Positions 1 to 7,449 of a DNA stretch of 64,000 nucleotides are shown here, in pieces. The notes below the pieces were generated by a model. It was given only the letters and a program-made list of their open reading frames with translations, had not been told where the DNA came from and made no database searches. Position 1 is the stretch's first letter. Every line of letters begins with the position of its first letter. A program made the translations under genes and the position numbers. Source of the stretch: Streptomyces morookaense (lineage in GTDB: Bacteria; Actinomycetota; Actinomycetes; Streptomycetales; Streptomycetaceae); contig NZ_JABBXF010000002.1 in assembly GCF_013030945.1 (NCBI RefSeq), forward strand, positions 119,680-183,679, written 5' to 3'.

Positions 1-844
1 CCGGCGCGAGGCGAAGCCCGCCGCGCCCTCCGGGCCGCGCGGCGTCTACCTCGACGGCGGCTACGGCGTCGGCAAGACCCATCTGCTGGCCTCGCTCTGG
101 CACGCCGCCCCGGCCGAGCCGGCGCAGAAGGCCTTCGGCACCTTCGTGGAGCTGACCAACCTCGTCGGCGCGCTGGGCTTCCAGCAGACCGTCCAGACGC
201 TCAGCGGCCACAAGCTGCTGTGCATCGACGAGTTCGAGCTCGACGACCCGGGTGACACCGTGCTCGTCTCGAGCCTGCTGCGCAAGCTGGTCGAGGCGGG
301 TGTGGCCCTGGCCGCGACCTCCAACACGCTGCCCGGCAAGCTCGGCGAGGGCCGGTTCGCCGCGGCCGACTTCCTGCGCGAGATCCAGGGCCTGTCCGCC
401 CATTTCCGCCCGCTGCGGATCGACGGTGAGGACTACCGGCACCGCGGCCTGCCGCAGGCCCCGGACCCGTACGACGACGAGACCGTCAAGCGCGTCGCGT
501 ACGCGGCCGAGGGGGCCTCGCTCGACGACTTCCCCTCCCTGCTCGCCCACCTCTCCAAGGTCCACCCGAGCCGGTACGGCGCGATGTGCGACTCCATCCG
601 CGCGGTGTGCCTGACCGGCGTCGAGCCGGTGCCGGACCAGTCGACGGCGCTGCGGCTGGTGGTGCTGGCGGACCGGCTGTACGACCGTGAGGTGCCGGTG
701 CTGGCCTCGGGGAGGCCGTTCGACGAGCTGTTCAGCGAGGAGATGTTGCAGGGCGGGTACCGGAAGAAGTACTTCCGGGCCATTTCCCGGCTTACTGCGC
801 TGGCGCGCGATGCGGGGCCGCTCGTCGAGCGGTGCGACGGGTAG
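1..844 (+). CDS. zapE: ZapE/AFG1-type ATPase (5' end outside window)
   Basis: The reading frame is open from base 2, so the N-terminus lies upstream of the window. The visible part starts just before a Walker A loop (GGYGVGKTHL, bases 56-85), followed by a Walker B-like LLCIDEFELDD near bases 218-250. This is the order of the AFG1/ZapE family of P-loop ATPases, which in bacteria are linked to cell division and in mitochondria to protein quality control. The protein ends at TAG 842-844. It converges on the ABC exporter genes, with a dispersed repeat between them. Family assignment is secure; a division role in this organism is inferred from the family. Confidence 0.85.
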   Translation, partial: RREAKPAAPSGPRGVYLDGGYGVGKTHLLASLWHAAPAEPAQKAFGTFVELTNLVGALGFQQTVQTLSGHKLLCIDEFELDDPGDTVLVSSLLRKLVEAGVALAATSNTLPGKLGEGRFAAADFLREIQGLSAHFRPLRIDGEDYRHRGLPQAPDPYDDETVKRVAYAAEGASLDDFPSLLAHLSKVHPSRYGAMCDSIRAVCLTGVEPVPDQSTALRLVVLADRLYDREVPVLASGRPFDELFSEEMLQGGYRKKYFRAISRLTALARDAGPLVERCDG

Positions 845-851
845 GGCGGTA

Positions 852-909
852 CTTCGGCTGCGGGTCGGTTTCGGGCTGGTCGCGCAGTTCCTCGCGCCCC
901 TTACGGGGC
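852..909 (+). repeat. Dispersed palindromic repeat, subtype 1
   Basis: This copy contains the core CTGCGGG, GGTCGCGCAGTTCCTCGCG and a closing GCCCC/GGGGC hairpin. Related copies lie at 15516-15568, 23686-23763, 31498-31557 and 31601-31656. It fills the gap between the convergent zapE and ABC permease genes, where its hairpin could act as a two-way terminator. Confidence 0.75.
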
Positions 910-916
910 ACGCCCC

Positions 917-1582
917 CTAACGCCGCGCGCTCACCGCGCACGCCACCGCCGTGGCCCCCGCCGCGAGGGCCGCGGCCAGGGCCAGCGGGAGCAGCGGCAT
1001 GGTGACGGTCCCGTGCCGTGAGCCCGTGACCAGGCCGGTCACGGCGGCGTTGGCGGGCGAGCCCGACACGAACATCACGAGGAACGCGGCGAGGATCGTC
1101 GACGGCACCGCCCACGCCGGGCTGCGCAGCAGCGGCCGGTTGCACAGCGCGCCCACGCCCGTGCCGAGCAGTACGCACGCCAGTGCGCCCAGCAGGCCGG
1201 CCAGCGAGGCGGGCAGCACGGGGACGGCGACGCGGTGGTCGGCGCTGCGGGGGTCGCCGATCGCGGCGACGAGGGCCGTGCCGGCGACCGCGAGGGCGGT
1301 CGAGGCGGTCAGTCCGGTGAGTACCGCGGCGAGGTGCACCCGCCGGGGCCCGGCCGCCGCGACGGAACAATTCCGGGCGGCGTCCGGCTCGTTGGTCACG
1401 CACACCCGCACGAGCCAGGCGGCGACGGGCACGAGCGCGGCGGCGGCCCAGCCGAGGGAGTCGAGGACGGGCTGTCCGCCCTGCACCCCGATGCCCATGA
1501 CGGCGCCGTAGAAGAGCAGCGGTGGCAGCCAGCGGTGCGAGCGGAGCAGCAGGGCGGCCTGATAGCCGAGCAGCGGGATCAC
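917..1582 (-). CDS. ABC exporter membrane subunit
   Basis: This 221-residue hydrophobic protein has about six predicted membrane segments, including runs near residues 15-30, 40-55, 80-95, 120-135 and the C-terminus. The GTG start at 1582 overlaps the TGA of the upstream ATPase (GTGA), indicating translational coupling. It looks like the permease half of a two-gene ABC exporter; such small actinobacterial pairs often export drugs, peptides or antibiotics. No residue points to a substrate. Function beyond membrane partner of the ATPase is unknown. Confidence 0.75.
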   Translation of the reverse strand: MIPLLGYQAALLLRSHRWLPPLLFYGAVMGIGVQGGQPVLDSLGWAAAALVPVAAWLVRVCVTNEPDAARNCSVAAAGPRRVHLAAVLTGLTASTALAVAGTALVAAIGDPRSADHRVAVPVLPASLAGLLGALACVLLGTGVGALCNRPLLRSPAWAVPSTILAAFLVMFVSGSPANAAVTGLVTGSRHGTVTMPLLPLALAAALAAGATAVACAVSARR

Positions 1583-2439
1583 GGGCGCGGGTCCTCTCCG
1601 GGGGTGCGCGGGTCCAGGGCCGTGACGGCCCTGATGTGCCAGGGGGGTCGGGCGGTCAGGAGGGACCGGAGCAGCGCGTCGGAGTGCGCGGCGGCGACGG
1701 TCAGCCGGACCGCGCCGGGCAGGCTTTCCCGATGCGGGTCGCCGGGCAGGTCGGGCGGCAAGTGCGCGCCGCCGGGCGGGGCTTGGGCCTCGATCCGGAC
1801 GCGGGGGCCGGCGGGGGCGTCCGCGGGGACGGGAACCCTGGTCAACCGGCCCGCCTCCACCCGGTACCCGGCGCCGGCGGCGCCGGCCAGGCGGCGCGGG
1901 TCGTGGTCGACGAACACCACCGAGGCTCCGGCCGCCACCCGGTCCCGTACCGCGTCGTCGAGGAGGGCGCGGGAGGCCCGGTCGAGGCCCGTCCATGCCT
2001 CGTCGAGGACGAGCAGGCCGGGGGCGCCCAGCAGTCCCTGGGCGACGGCCACCTTCTGGCTGGTGCCCTTGGAGAGTTCGGCGAGAGGGGTGCGGGCGTG
2101 GCCGCCCGCGCCGAACCGTTCCAGCCAGTCGCGGCCCGCAGCGGCCGCGGCCGCGCGGCCCAGGCCGTGTATGCGGCCCATGTGCGTGAGCCAGCCGAGC
2201 GCGGTGAACGGCAGCGCGGCGGGGAAGCGTTCGGGGACGTAGGCGGTGCGGGGGCGGTCCACGATGCGGCCGGCGCTCGGGGCGTCGATGCCCGCGAGCA
2301 GCCGCAGCAGCGTGGACTTGCCGCTGCCGTTGGCCCCTTCGATCCGCAGCAGCGTGCCCGCCGGCACCTCGAAGTCGATGTCGCGCAGCACCCACGGTCC
2401 GCCCGCTCCGTAGCGGCGGCCGACCCCCATCAGCCTCAT
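1579..2439 (-). CDS. ABC transporter ATP-binding protein
   Basis: The Walker A GANGSGKST lies near residue 40, with a signature-like LSKGTSQK and Walker B LLVLDEAWTGLD further on, so this is a single nucleotide-binding domain of about 286 residues. I chose ATG 2439 because the family N-terminus (MRLMGVGRRYG) begins there; ATG 2430 is possible. Upstream in-frame codons would run into the divergent peptidyl-tRNA hydrolase gene. The signature is LSKGT rather than LSGGQ, common in exporters of this type. It forms an operon with the overlapping permease gene. Confidence 0.85.
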   Translation of the reverse strand: MRLMGVGRRYGAGGPWVLRDIDFEVPAGTLLRIEGANGSGKSTLLRLLAGIDAPSAGRIVDRPRTAYVPERFPAALPFTALGWLTHMGRIHGLGRAAAAAAGRDWLERFGAGGHARTPLAELSKGTSQKVAVAQGLLGAPGLLVLDEAWTGLDRASRALLDDAVRDRVAAGASVVFVDHDPRRLAGAAGAGYRVEAGRLTRVPVPADAPAGPRVRIEAQAPPGGAHLPPDLPGDPHRESLPGAVRLTVAAAHSDALLRSLLTARPPWHIRAVTALDPRTPGEDPRP

Positions 2440-2453
2440 GGCCTCACGGTAGC

Positions 2454-3197
2454 GTGGAGGCCGTGACCAGCCCTGACCTCCCCGACGAGATCCCCGCCAC
2501 GTCCGATCCCCGCGACAGCGCACCGCAGTTCGTGCTGCCGCTGGTGGTCCGGATCGAGAAGACCGCTCCCCCGGCCCGCACGGACGCGCTGGAGACGGCG
2601 GCGCGGGCGGTGCTGACGCTGCTGTCGGACGCGCGCGCGACGGACGAGGACGGCGAGTGGACGCAGGCCGTGCGGAACTGGGAGGACGCCCGCATCCGCA
2701 AGGTGGTGCGCCGGGCGCGCGGCGCGGAGTGGCGCAAGGCGTCGGGCCTGCCGGGCATCACGGTGCACGGGGCCGCGGCCGAGGTGCGGGTCTTCCCGCC
2801 CGTCCCTCTGGACGGCTGGCCGAAGGAGCTGGTCAAGCTCCAGGTGTCGGGCACGGAGCTGGACGATCCGGAGCCGCCGGCCGCGCCGGATCCCGCGCGG
2901 CCGGTGTTGTGGCTGAACCCGGAGCTGAAGATGACCGCGGGCAAGGCCATGGCCCAGGCCGGGCACGGTGCCCAACTGGCGTGGTGGGCACTGGACGAGG
3001 CGGCCCGCAAGGCCTGGCAGGAGGACGGTTTCGCCCTGTCCGTGCGGACGGCGGATGCCGCCCGCTGGGCCGAACTCACCGCGAGCGGGCTGCCGTTGGT
3101 GCGGGACGCGGGCTTCACGGAGATCGCGCCCGGACTGACTGTCGCAGTCGAAGGCGGCGAGCGTTACTGCCCGCTCCCACGCCTGCGGCGACCGTAG
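2454..3197 (+). CDS. Peptidyl-tRNA hydrolase, Pth2 type
   Basis: The C-terminal half (residues about 155-240) carries the Pth2 signature: LKMTAGKAMAQAGHGAQLA, then ALSV and a GLPLVRDAGFTEIAPG segment. Pth2 enzymes release tRNA from peptidyl-tRNA that drops off the ribosome. The N-terminal 140 residues are an extension typical of actinobacterial versions. The GTG start at 2454 has no clear ribosome binding site and only 14 bases separate it from the divergent ABC gene, so a leaderless message is likely; GTG 2463 is an alternative. A nested stem (3167-3175 with 3205-3213) covers the stop and could terminate both this gene and the convergent LysR gene. Confidence 0.8.
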   Translation: MEAVTSPDLPDEIPATSDPRDSAPQFVLPLVVRIEKTAPPARTDALETAARAVLTLLSDARATDEDGEWTQAVRNWEDARIRKVVRRARGAEWRKASGLPGITVHGAAAEVRVFPPVPLDGWPKELVKLQVSGTELDDPEPPAAPDPARPVLWLNPELKMTAGKAMAQAGHGAQLAWWALDEAARKAWQEDGFALSVRTADAARWAELTASGLPLVRDAGFTEIAPGLTVAVEGGERYCPLPRLRRP

Positions 3198-3213
3198 GCG
3201 CGGAAGCGGGCAG
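3167..3213. terminator. Nested stem at convergent gene ends
   Basis: CTGCCCGCT (3167-3175) pairs with AGCGGGCAG (3205-3213), and an inner CGCCT/AGGCG pair lies at 3180-3184 and 3196-3200. It spans the Pth2 stop and reaches close to the LysR gene stop, so it may terminate both. There is no T-tract. Confidence 0.45.
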
Positions 3214-3223
3214 CGGGCGGGCG

Positions 3224-4132
3224 TCACCGGGGCGGGGCGTATCCGCGCGCACGGACGAGGTCGTGGGTGAGCCGGGCGAAGGCGTGGGTGACGGCGCTGT
3301 GGTAGGCGCCTTCGCGCTTCAGGAGGGTGACCGTACGGGTCGGGAGGGGCGGGTCGAGGGGGACGGGGGTGAGGTGGGGGTGGTCGTGGGTGATGGCGTC
3401 GGGCAGGACGGTGGCCAGATCGGTGCGGCGGACGATTTCGGTCAGCGCCTGGATGGAGTTGGCCTCGACCGTGATGCGGGGGCCGACGCCGTGCCGGTCG
3501 AAGTAGGCGTCGATGTGGCCTCGGGTGGCGAAGTCGCCTGAGAGCAGGGCGAGTTGTCGCCCGGCCAGATCGTCCACGGGCAGCGGGCGCTCCCTGTCGG
3601 CGCCCCCCGCGACACCCGTGACGAGGCCGAGGGTTTCGGTGAACAGCGGCGTGGCGGTGATGCCGGGCAGGTGAGTACCGGCGAAGGCGATGCCGAGGTC
3701 GAGCTCGTCGGCGAGCAGGGCTGCTTCGAGGCGGTCCTGGGTCATCTCCTTGACGGTCAGGGTGATGCCCGGGTGCCGGGTGCGGAGTTCGGCGGTGAGC
3801 GGGCCGACGAGGTAGGCGGTGAAGGTCGGGGTGACGGCCAGCCGCAGATGGCCGCGGGAGAGGTCCTGCACGTCGTGGACGGCGCGTTCGGCGGCCGCCA
3901 GATCCCGTAGCGCGCGCCGGGCGTGGTGCACATAGGCCTCGCCGGCGTCGGTGAGCCGGACCGTGCGGCCGGTGCGGTCCAGCAGCTGCACCCCCAGGAT
4001 CCGTTCCAGCTGCTTGATCTGCTGGGAGAGCGTGGGCTGGGAGATGTGCAGGTCCTCGGCGGCGCGGGTGAAGTTTCCTTCTTCGGCGACAGCGAGCAGG
4101 TAGCGCAGGTGACGCAGTTCCAGGACGGCCAT
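3224..4132 (-). CDS. cynR: LysR-family regulator, CynR-like
   Basis: This 302-residue protein opens with a classic LysR winged helix (LRHLRYLLAVAEEGNFTRAAEDLHISQPTLSQQIKQLE split across residues 5-43) and continues into a periplasmic-binding-like effector domain. It is divergent from carbonic anhydrase and cyanase genes, the arrangement of CynR, which activates cyn genes in response to cyanate. The gene name rests on this context and on family similarity. A TATAAT element (minus strand, 4145-4140) lies only 7 bases before the ATG, so the message is probably leaderless. Confidence 0.8.
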   Translation of the reverse strand: MAVLELRHLRYLLAVAEEGNFTRAAEDLHISQPTLSQQIKQLERILGVQLLDRTGRTVRLTDAGEAYVHHARRALRDLAAAERAVHDVQDLSRGHLRLAVTPTFTAYLVGPLTAELRTRHPGITLTVKEMTQDRLEAALLADELDLGIAFAGTHLPGITATPLFTETLGLVTGVAGGADRERPLPVDDLAGRQLALLSGDFATRGHIDAYFDRHGVGPRITVEANSIQALTEIVRRTDLATVLPDAITHDHPHLTPVPLDPPLPTRTVTLLKREGAYHSAVTHAFARLTHDLVRARGYAPPR

Positions 4133-4258
4133 GCGACCGATTATAGATGTGGCCAATAGCAGACATGGTGAACAACTCTTGGACGCTATAGATGCAGGTC
4201 GTGCATGGTGGATCTCGTCAGCCCCCCGGGGCCTGACGGCTACCGAAGGGAGTGACCC
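4133..4258. promoter_or_regulatory. Divergent cynR/cynT control region
   Basis: The gap holds two near-direct repeats, TTATAGATG (4141-4149) and CTATAGATG (about 4187-4195). The first overlaps the TATAAT of the leftward regulator gene; the second contains TATAGA, a possible -10 for the rightward cynTS genes. An AT-rich patch in otherwise GC-rich DNA fits a LysR operator with overlapping promoters. The exact binding bases are inferred. Confidence 0.5.
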
Positions 4259-4846
4259 ATGCAGAACCTCACCGAGGGTGTCGCACAGTTCCAGCGCGAC
4301 GTCTTCCCGGCCAAGGCGGACCTCTTCGCCCACCTCGCCGGGCATCACACGCCGCACACGCTGTTCATCGGCTGCTCGGACGCCCGTGTCGTGCCCGAGC
4401 TGATCACCCAGGGCGAGCCGGGCGAGCTGTTCGTCATCCGCACCGCCGGAAACCTCGTCCCCGCCTACACCCCCGGCGCCAACGGGGTGACGGCCAGCAT
4501 CGAGTACGCCGTCGCCGTGCTGGGCGTGACCGACATCGTCGTGTGCGGGCACTCCGCCTGCGGCGCGATGACCGCCCTGGCCGAAGGCCACGACCTGTCC
4601 GGCGCGCCGGTGGTCGCCGACTGGCTGCGGCACGCGGACGCCGCCGTGGCCCGCGCCGCCGGCGGCGGAGTGGCCGCACTGGTGCGCCAGAACGTGCTGG
4701 CGCAGCTGACGAACCTGACCACCCATCCGTCGGTCGCCCGCGCCCTGGCCGAGAAGAAGATCACCCTGCACGGCTGGGTCTTCGACATCCCCACCGGCCG
4801 CGTCGAGGAGCTCGACATCACCGGCAGCCCCGCGCTCGCGGCCTGA
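4259..4846 (+). CDS. cynT: Beta-class carbonic anhydrase of the cyanate module
   Basis: The zinc motifs of beta carbonic anhydrases are present: CSDARVVP near residue 40 and HSACGAM near residue 100, with the conserved RTAGNLVP loop between them. At 195 residues it has the usual family length. In cyanate degradation this enzyme returns CO2 to bicarbonate, which cyanase consumes. An AGGGAG sequence shortly before the ATG serves as ribosome binding site. The cyanase gene follows 56 bases downstream on the same strand. Confidence 0.9.
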   Translation: MQNLTEGVAQFQRDVFPAKADLFAHLAGHHTPHTLFIGCSDARVVPELITQGEPGELFVIRTAGNLVPAYTPGANGVTASIEYAVAVLGVTDIVVCGHSACGAMTALAEGHDLSGAPVVADWLRHADAAVARAAGGGVAALVRQNVLAQLTNLTTHPSVARALAEKKITLHGWVFDIPTGRVEELDITGSPALAA

Positions 4847-4902
4847 CCCGGACCAGCCGTCCCCGCCGCCGCGGGGCGGCCCGCCCCGAAAGGAAACCCC
4901 TC

Positions 4903-5373
4903 ATGATGCACGCCCAGTTCGACTCCACCGCCCGCGAGACCCTCGCCGTCCAGGCCGTGGACGCCAAGACCCGCAAGAACCTCTCCTGGCAGCAGATCGC
5001 CGACGCCTCCGGCCTGTCGGTCGCCTTCACCACCGCAGCCGTGCTCGGCCAGCACCCGCTGCCGGAGGCGTCCGCCAAGGCGGTCGCCGAGCTGCTGGGC
5101 CTGGACGAGGACGCGGCGCTGCTGCTGCAGACCATCCCGACCCGTGGCTCGATCCCCGGCGGCATCCCCACCGACCCGACGATCTACCGCTTCTACGAGA
5201 TGCTCCAGGTCTACGGCACCACTCTCAAGGCCCTGGTCCACGAGCAGTTCGGCGACGGCATCATCTCCGCGATCAACTTCAAGCTGGACGTGAAGAAGGT
5301 CGCCGACCCCGAGGGCGGCGAGCGCGCGGTGATCACCCTGGACGGCAAGTACCTGCCGACCAAGCCGTTCTGA
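4903..5373 (+). CDS. cynS: Cyanate hydratase (cyanase)
   Basis: The 156-residue protein matches cyanase throughout. The N-terminal helical domain leads into the catalytic block [12 protein letters not shown] and [12 protein letters not shown], which contains the Arg, Glu and Ser equivalent to the E. coli active-site residues. The enzyme converts cyanate plus bicarbonate to ammonia and CO2 via carbamate. ATG 4903 is preceded by GAAAGGAAA; a second ATG at 4906 is possible. It is followed by a repeat and strong hairpin that likely end the cynTS transcript. Confidence 0.95.
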   Translation: MMHAQFDSTARETLAVQAVDAKTRKNLSWQQIADASGLSVAFTTAAVLGQHPLPEASAKAVAELLGLDEDAALLLQTIPTRGSIPGGIPTDPTIYRFYEMLQVYGTTLKALVHEQFGDGIISAINFKLDVKKVADPEGGERAVITLDGKYLPTKPF

Positions 5374-5392
5374 CCCCGCCCGCGAGGGCGGA

Positions 5393-5482
5393 CTTCGGCT
5401 GCGGGGCGCCCTCGACCGATCGCGCCCACGCGACGGAGCCGCACATCACGAACAGCCCTGCGCCCCGATCGGGGCGCAGGGC
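5393..5482 (+). repeat. Dispersed repeat subtype 2 with terminal 28-bp palindrome
   Basis: CTTCGGCTGCGGGGC, then TCGCGCCCACGCGACGGAGC and GCACATC, match in order the reverse complement of the copy at 44025-44108. The element ends in a perfect palindrome (5455-5482, GCCCTGCGCCCCGA and its complement). It sits directly after cynS and may terminate transcription or limit readthrough into the deaminase gene. Confidence 0.7.
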
Positions 5483-5506
5483 CCCTTCACCGGAAAGGAC
5501 CCGTCC

Positions 5507-6007
5507 ATGGACTTCGTCCAGCGCACCATCGACCTCGCCCGCCAGAACGTCGCCGAGGGCGGCCGCCCGTTCGCGACCGTCATCGTCAAGGACGGCGAGA
5601 TCCTCGCCGAGAGCCCCAACAAGGTGGCCCAGACCGACGACCCCACCGCGCACGCGGAGATCCTCGCCATCCGCGAGGCCTGCGTGAAATTGGGCACCGA
5701 GCACCTGACCGGCACCACCATCTACGTCCTGGCCCACCCGTGCCCGATGTGCCTGGGCTCGCTCTACTACTGCTCGCCGGACGAGGTCGTCTTCCTCACC
5801 ACCCGCGACGCCTACGAGCCCCACTACGTCGACGACCGCAAGTACTTCGAGCTCGACACCTTCTACGACGAGTTCGCCAAGCCGTGGCAGGACCGCCGGC
5901 TGCCGATGCGCCACGAGCCGCGGGACGCCGCGGTCGAGGTCTACCGCCTCTGGCAGGAGCGCAACGGCGGCGAACGCCGCGTGGCCGGCGCCCCCACCAC
6001 CGCCTGA
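5507..6007 (+). CDS. Nucleoside/guanine deaminase-like protein
   Basis: This 166-residue member of the zinc-dependent cytidine deaminase superfamily has the HAE motif (TAHAEILAI, about residue 44) and the PCPMC zinc pair (AHPCPMCLGSL, about residue 75). The spacing and small size fit the guanine/tRNA-adenosine deaminase-like branch. It lies 133 bases after cynS on the same strand, with a repeat between them. The substrate cannot be read from the sequence; a role in nitrogen salvage next to ammonia-releasing cyanase is an inference. Confidence 0.8.
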   Translation: MDFVQRTIDLARQNVAEGGRPFATVIVKDGEILAESPNKVAQTDDPTAHAEILAIREACVKLGTEHLTGTTIYVLAHPCPMCLGSLYYCSPDEVVFLTTRDAYEPHYVDDRKYFELDTFYDEFAKPWQDRRLPMRHEPRDAAVEVYRLWQERNGGERRVAGAPTTA

Positions 6008-6075
6008 CCCCGCACGCCGAGGGAACGGGTGCGTCCGCTCCATCGCGGACCACCCGGACCTTCGCGACCGAACTG

Positions 6076-6091
6076 TCACATAGGCCTGTGA
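6076..6091. promoter_or_regulatory. Dyad TCACA-N6-TGTGA upstream of deacetylase-like gene
   Basis: TCACA (6076-6080) and TGTGA (6087-6091) flank six bases, 44 bases before the TTG start at 6135. A GATACT hexamer just downstream could be a -10 element. The binding protein is unknown. Confidence 0.3.
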
Positions 6092-6134
6092 TACTGGCGG
6101 CGGAACATCCGTACCGGCGTCAGGGAGTTCGACG

Positions 6135-7418
6135 TTGCCAAGGGGGAAGCGGGCGAAAAGGGCGAAACCGCCCACATACTCGAAGAAGACCCTGTACGCG
6201 GCAACGGCCGTGGGCGCCGCCGCGCTGGTCACCGCTCTCGCGGTCGGCCTGCTGACGGGCGGCTCCGGCGGATCGGACCACAAGGGCGACGCCGCCTCCA
6301 CCGCGCAGGCCAAGGCCCGCCCGGGGGCCGGCCAGGACGAGCCGTGGGACGGCAAGGTCAAGGTGCTCGGGGACGGTTCGACGTCGTTCACGGGCCCGCA
6401 GCCCCATGTGCCCAAGCCCGAAAAGCTCAAACCGGGTGAAAAGCCCCCGCAGTTCGTCGTCTTCTCCTGGGACGGCGCCCTGGAGAACGACGACAAGCTC
6501 TTCTCCCACTTCCGCGAGGCCGGCAAGAAGTACAACGCGCAGATGACGTACTTCCTGAGCGGCATCTACCTGCTGCCCGATTCCAAGCGGAGCCTCTACC
6601 AGGCTCCCCGGCACAAACAGGGCGCTGCGGACATCGATTTCACCTCCGACGCGCACATCAAGGACACCCTGGAGCAGCTGCGCGGCGCCTGGCTCGACGG
6701 CAACGAGATCGGCACGCACTTCAACGGCCATTTCTGCGGCAAGGGCGGCGGCCTCGACTGGACGTCCGACGAATGGCGCAAGGAGATCGATCAGGCGTAT
6801 TCCTTCGTCGAGAACTGGAAGACGAACACCGGCTTCAAGGACGTCGCCCCTCTCCCCTTCGACTACAAGAAGGAGCTGGTCGGCGGCCGCGCCCCCTGCC
6901 TGGAGGGGCAGAAGGCGCTGATACCCGTGGAGAAGTCGCTCGGCTGGCGCTACGACGCCAGTTCCCCGGGCGACTTCCAGGTATGGCCGTCGAAGACCGA
7001 CGGTGTCTGGAACTTCCCGCTGCAGCTGCTGCCGTATCCGAAGAGCGACCGCCAGGTCCTCTCCATGGACTTCAATTTCCTCTACAACCAGTCCGGCGAC
7101 AGCACCAAGGGCGATCCCGCGAAGTACGCCGAGTGGGAGAAGACGACCCGCGACGGTTATCTCAACGGTTTCGAGCGCGTCTACAACGGCAGCCGTGCAC
7201 CGCTGTTCATGGGCAACCACTTCGAGACGTGGAACGGCGGCATCTACATGAAGGCCATGGAGGACGTCATGCAGAGCGTGTGCCGCCGGGACGGGGTGCG
7301 CTGCGTGTCCTTCCGGCAGGTGGCCGACTGGCTCGACGCCCAGGACCCCAAGGTGCTGGCGAAGCTGCGCACGCTGGACCCGGCGCAGTCGCCGGACTGG
7401 AAGACGTTCCTCAAGTGA
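6135..7418 (+). CDS. Secreted polysaccharide-deacetylase-like protein
   Basis: This 427-residue protein has a basic N-terminus and a membrane segment near residues 18-38, suggesting export or a membrane anchor. The folded part begins with FVVFSWDGALENDDK, in the position of the TFDDG first motif of polysaccharide deacetylases. A later GNEIGTHFNGHFCG segment resembles the H-S/T-x-x-H metal motif but reads H-F-N-G-H. Family membership is likely, but the first motif has no adjacent DD and catalysis is uncertain. The TTG start at 6135 is preceded by CAGGGAG at good spacing. It converges on the PBP gene. Confidence 0.65.
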   Translation: MPRGKRAKRAKPPTYSKKTLYAATAVGAAALVTALAVGLLTGGSGGSDHKGDAASTAQAKARPGAGQDEPWDGKVKVLGDGSTSFTGPQPHVPKPEKLKPGEKPPQFVVFSWDGALENDDKLFSHFREAGKKYNAQMTYFLSGIYLLPDSKRSLYQAPRHKQGAADIDFTSDAHIKDTLEQLRGAWLDGNEIGTHFNGHFCGKGGGLDWTSDEWRKEIDQAYSFVENWKTNTGFKDVAPLPFDYKKELVGGRAPCLEGQKALIPVEKSLGWRYDASSPGDFQVWPSKTDGVWNFPLQLLPYPKSDRQVLSMDFNFLYNQSGDSTKGDPAKYAEWEKTTRDGYLNGFERVYNGSRAPLFMGNHFETWNGGIYMKAMEDVMQSVCRRDGVRCVSFRQVADWLDAQDPKVLAKLRTLDPAQSPDWKTFLK

Positions 7419-7449
7419 CGGTCATACGGTAACGGTCGTACACTGACGG

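Noticed and set aside
1235..2466. Long plus-strand open frames opposite the ABC transporter genes
   Set aside because: They are Gly/Arg/Ala-rich shadows of the minus-strand ATPase and permease, which have clear Walker motifs and membrane helices.
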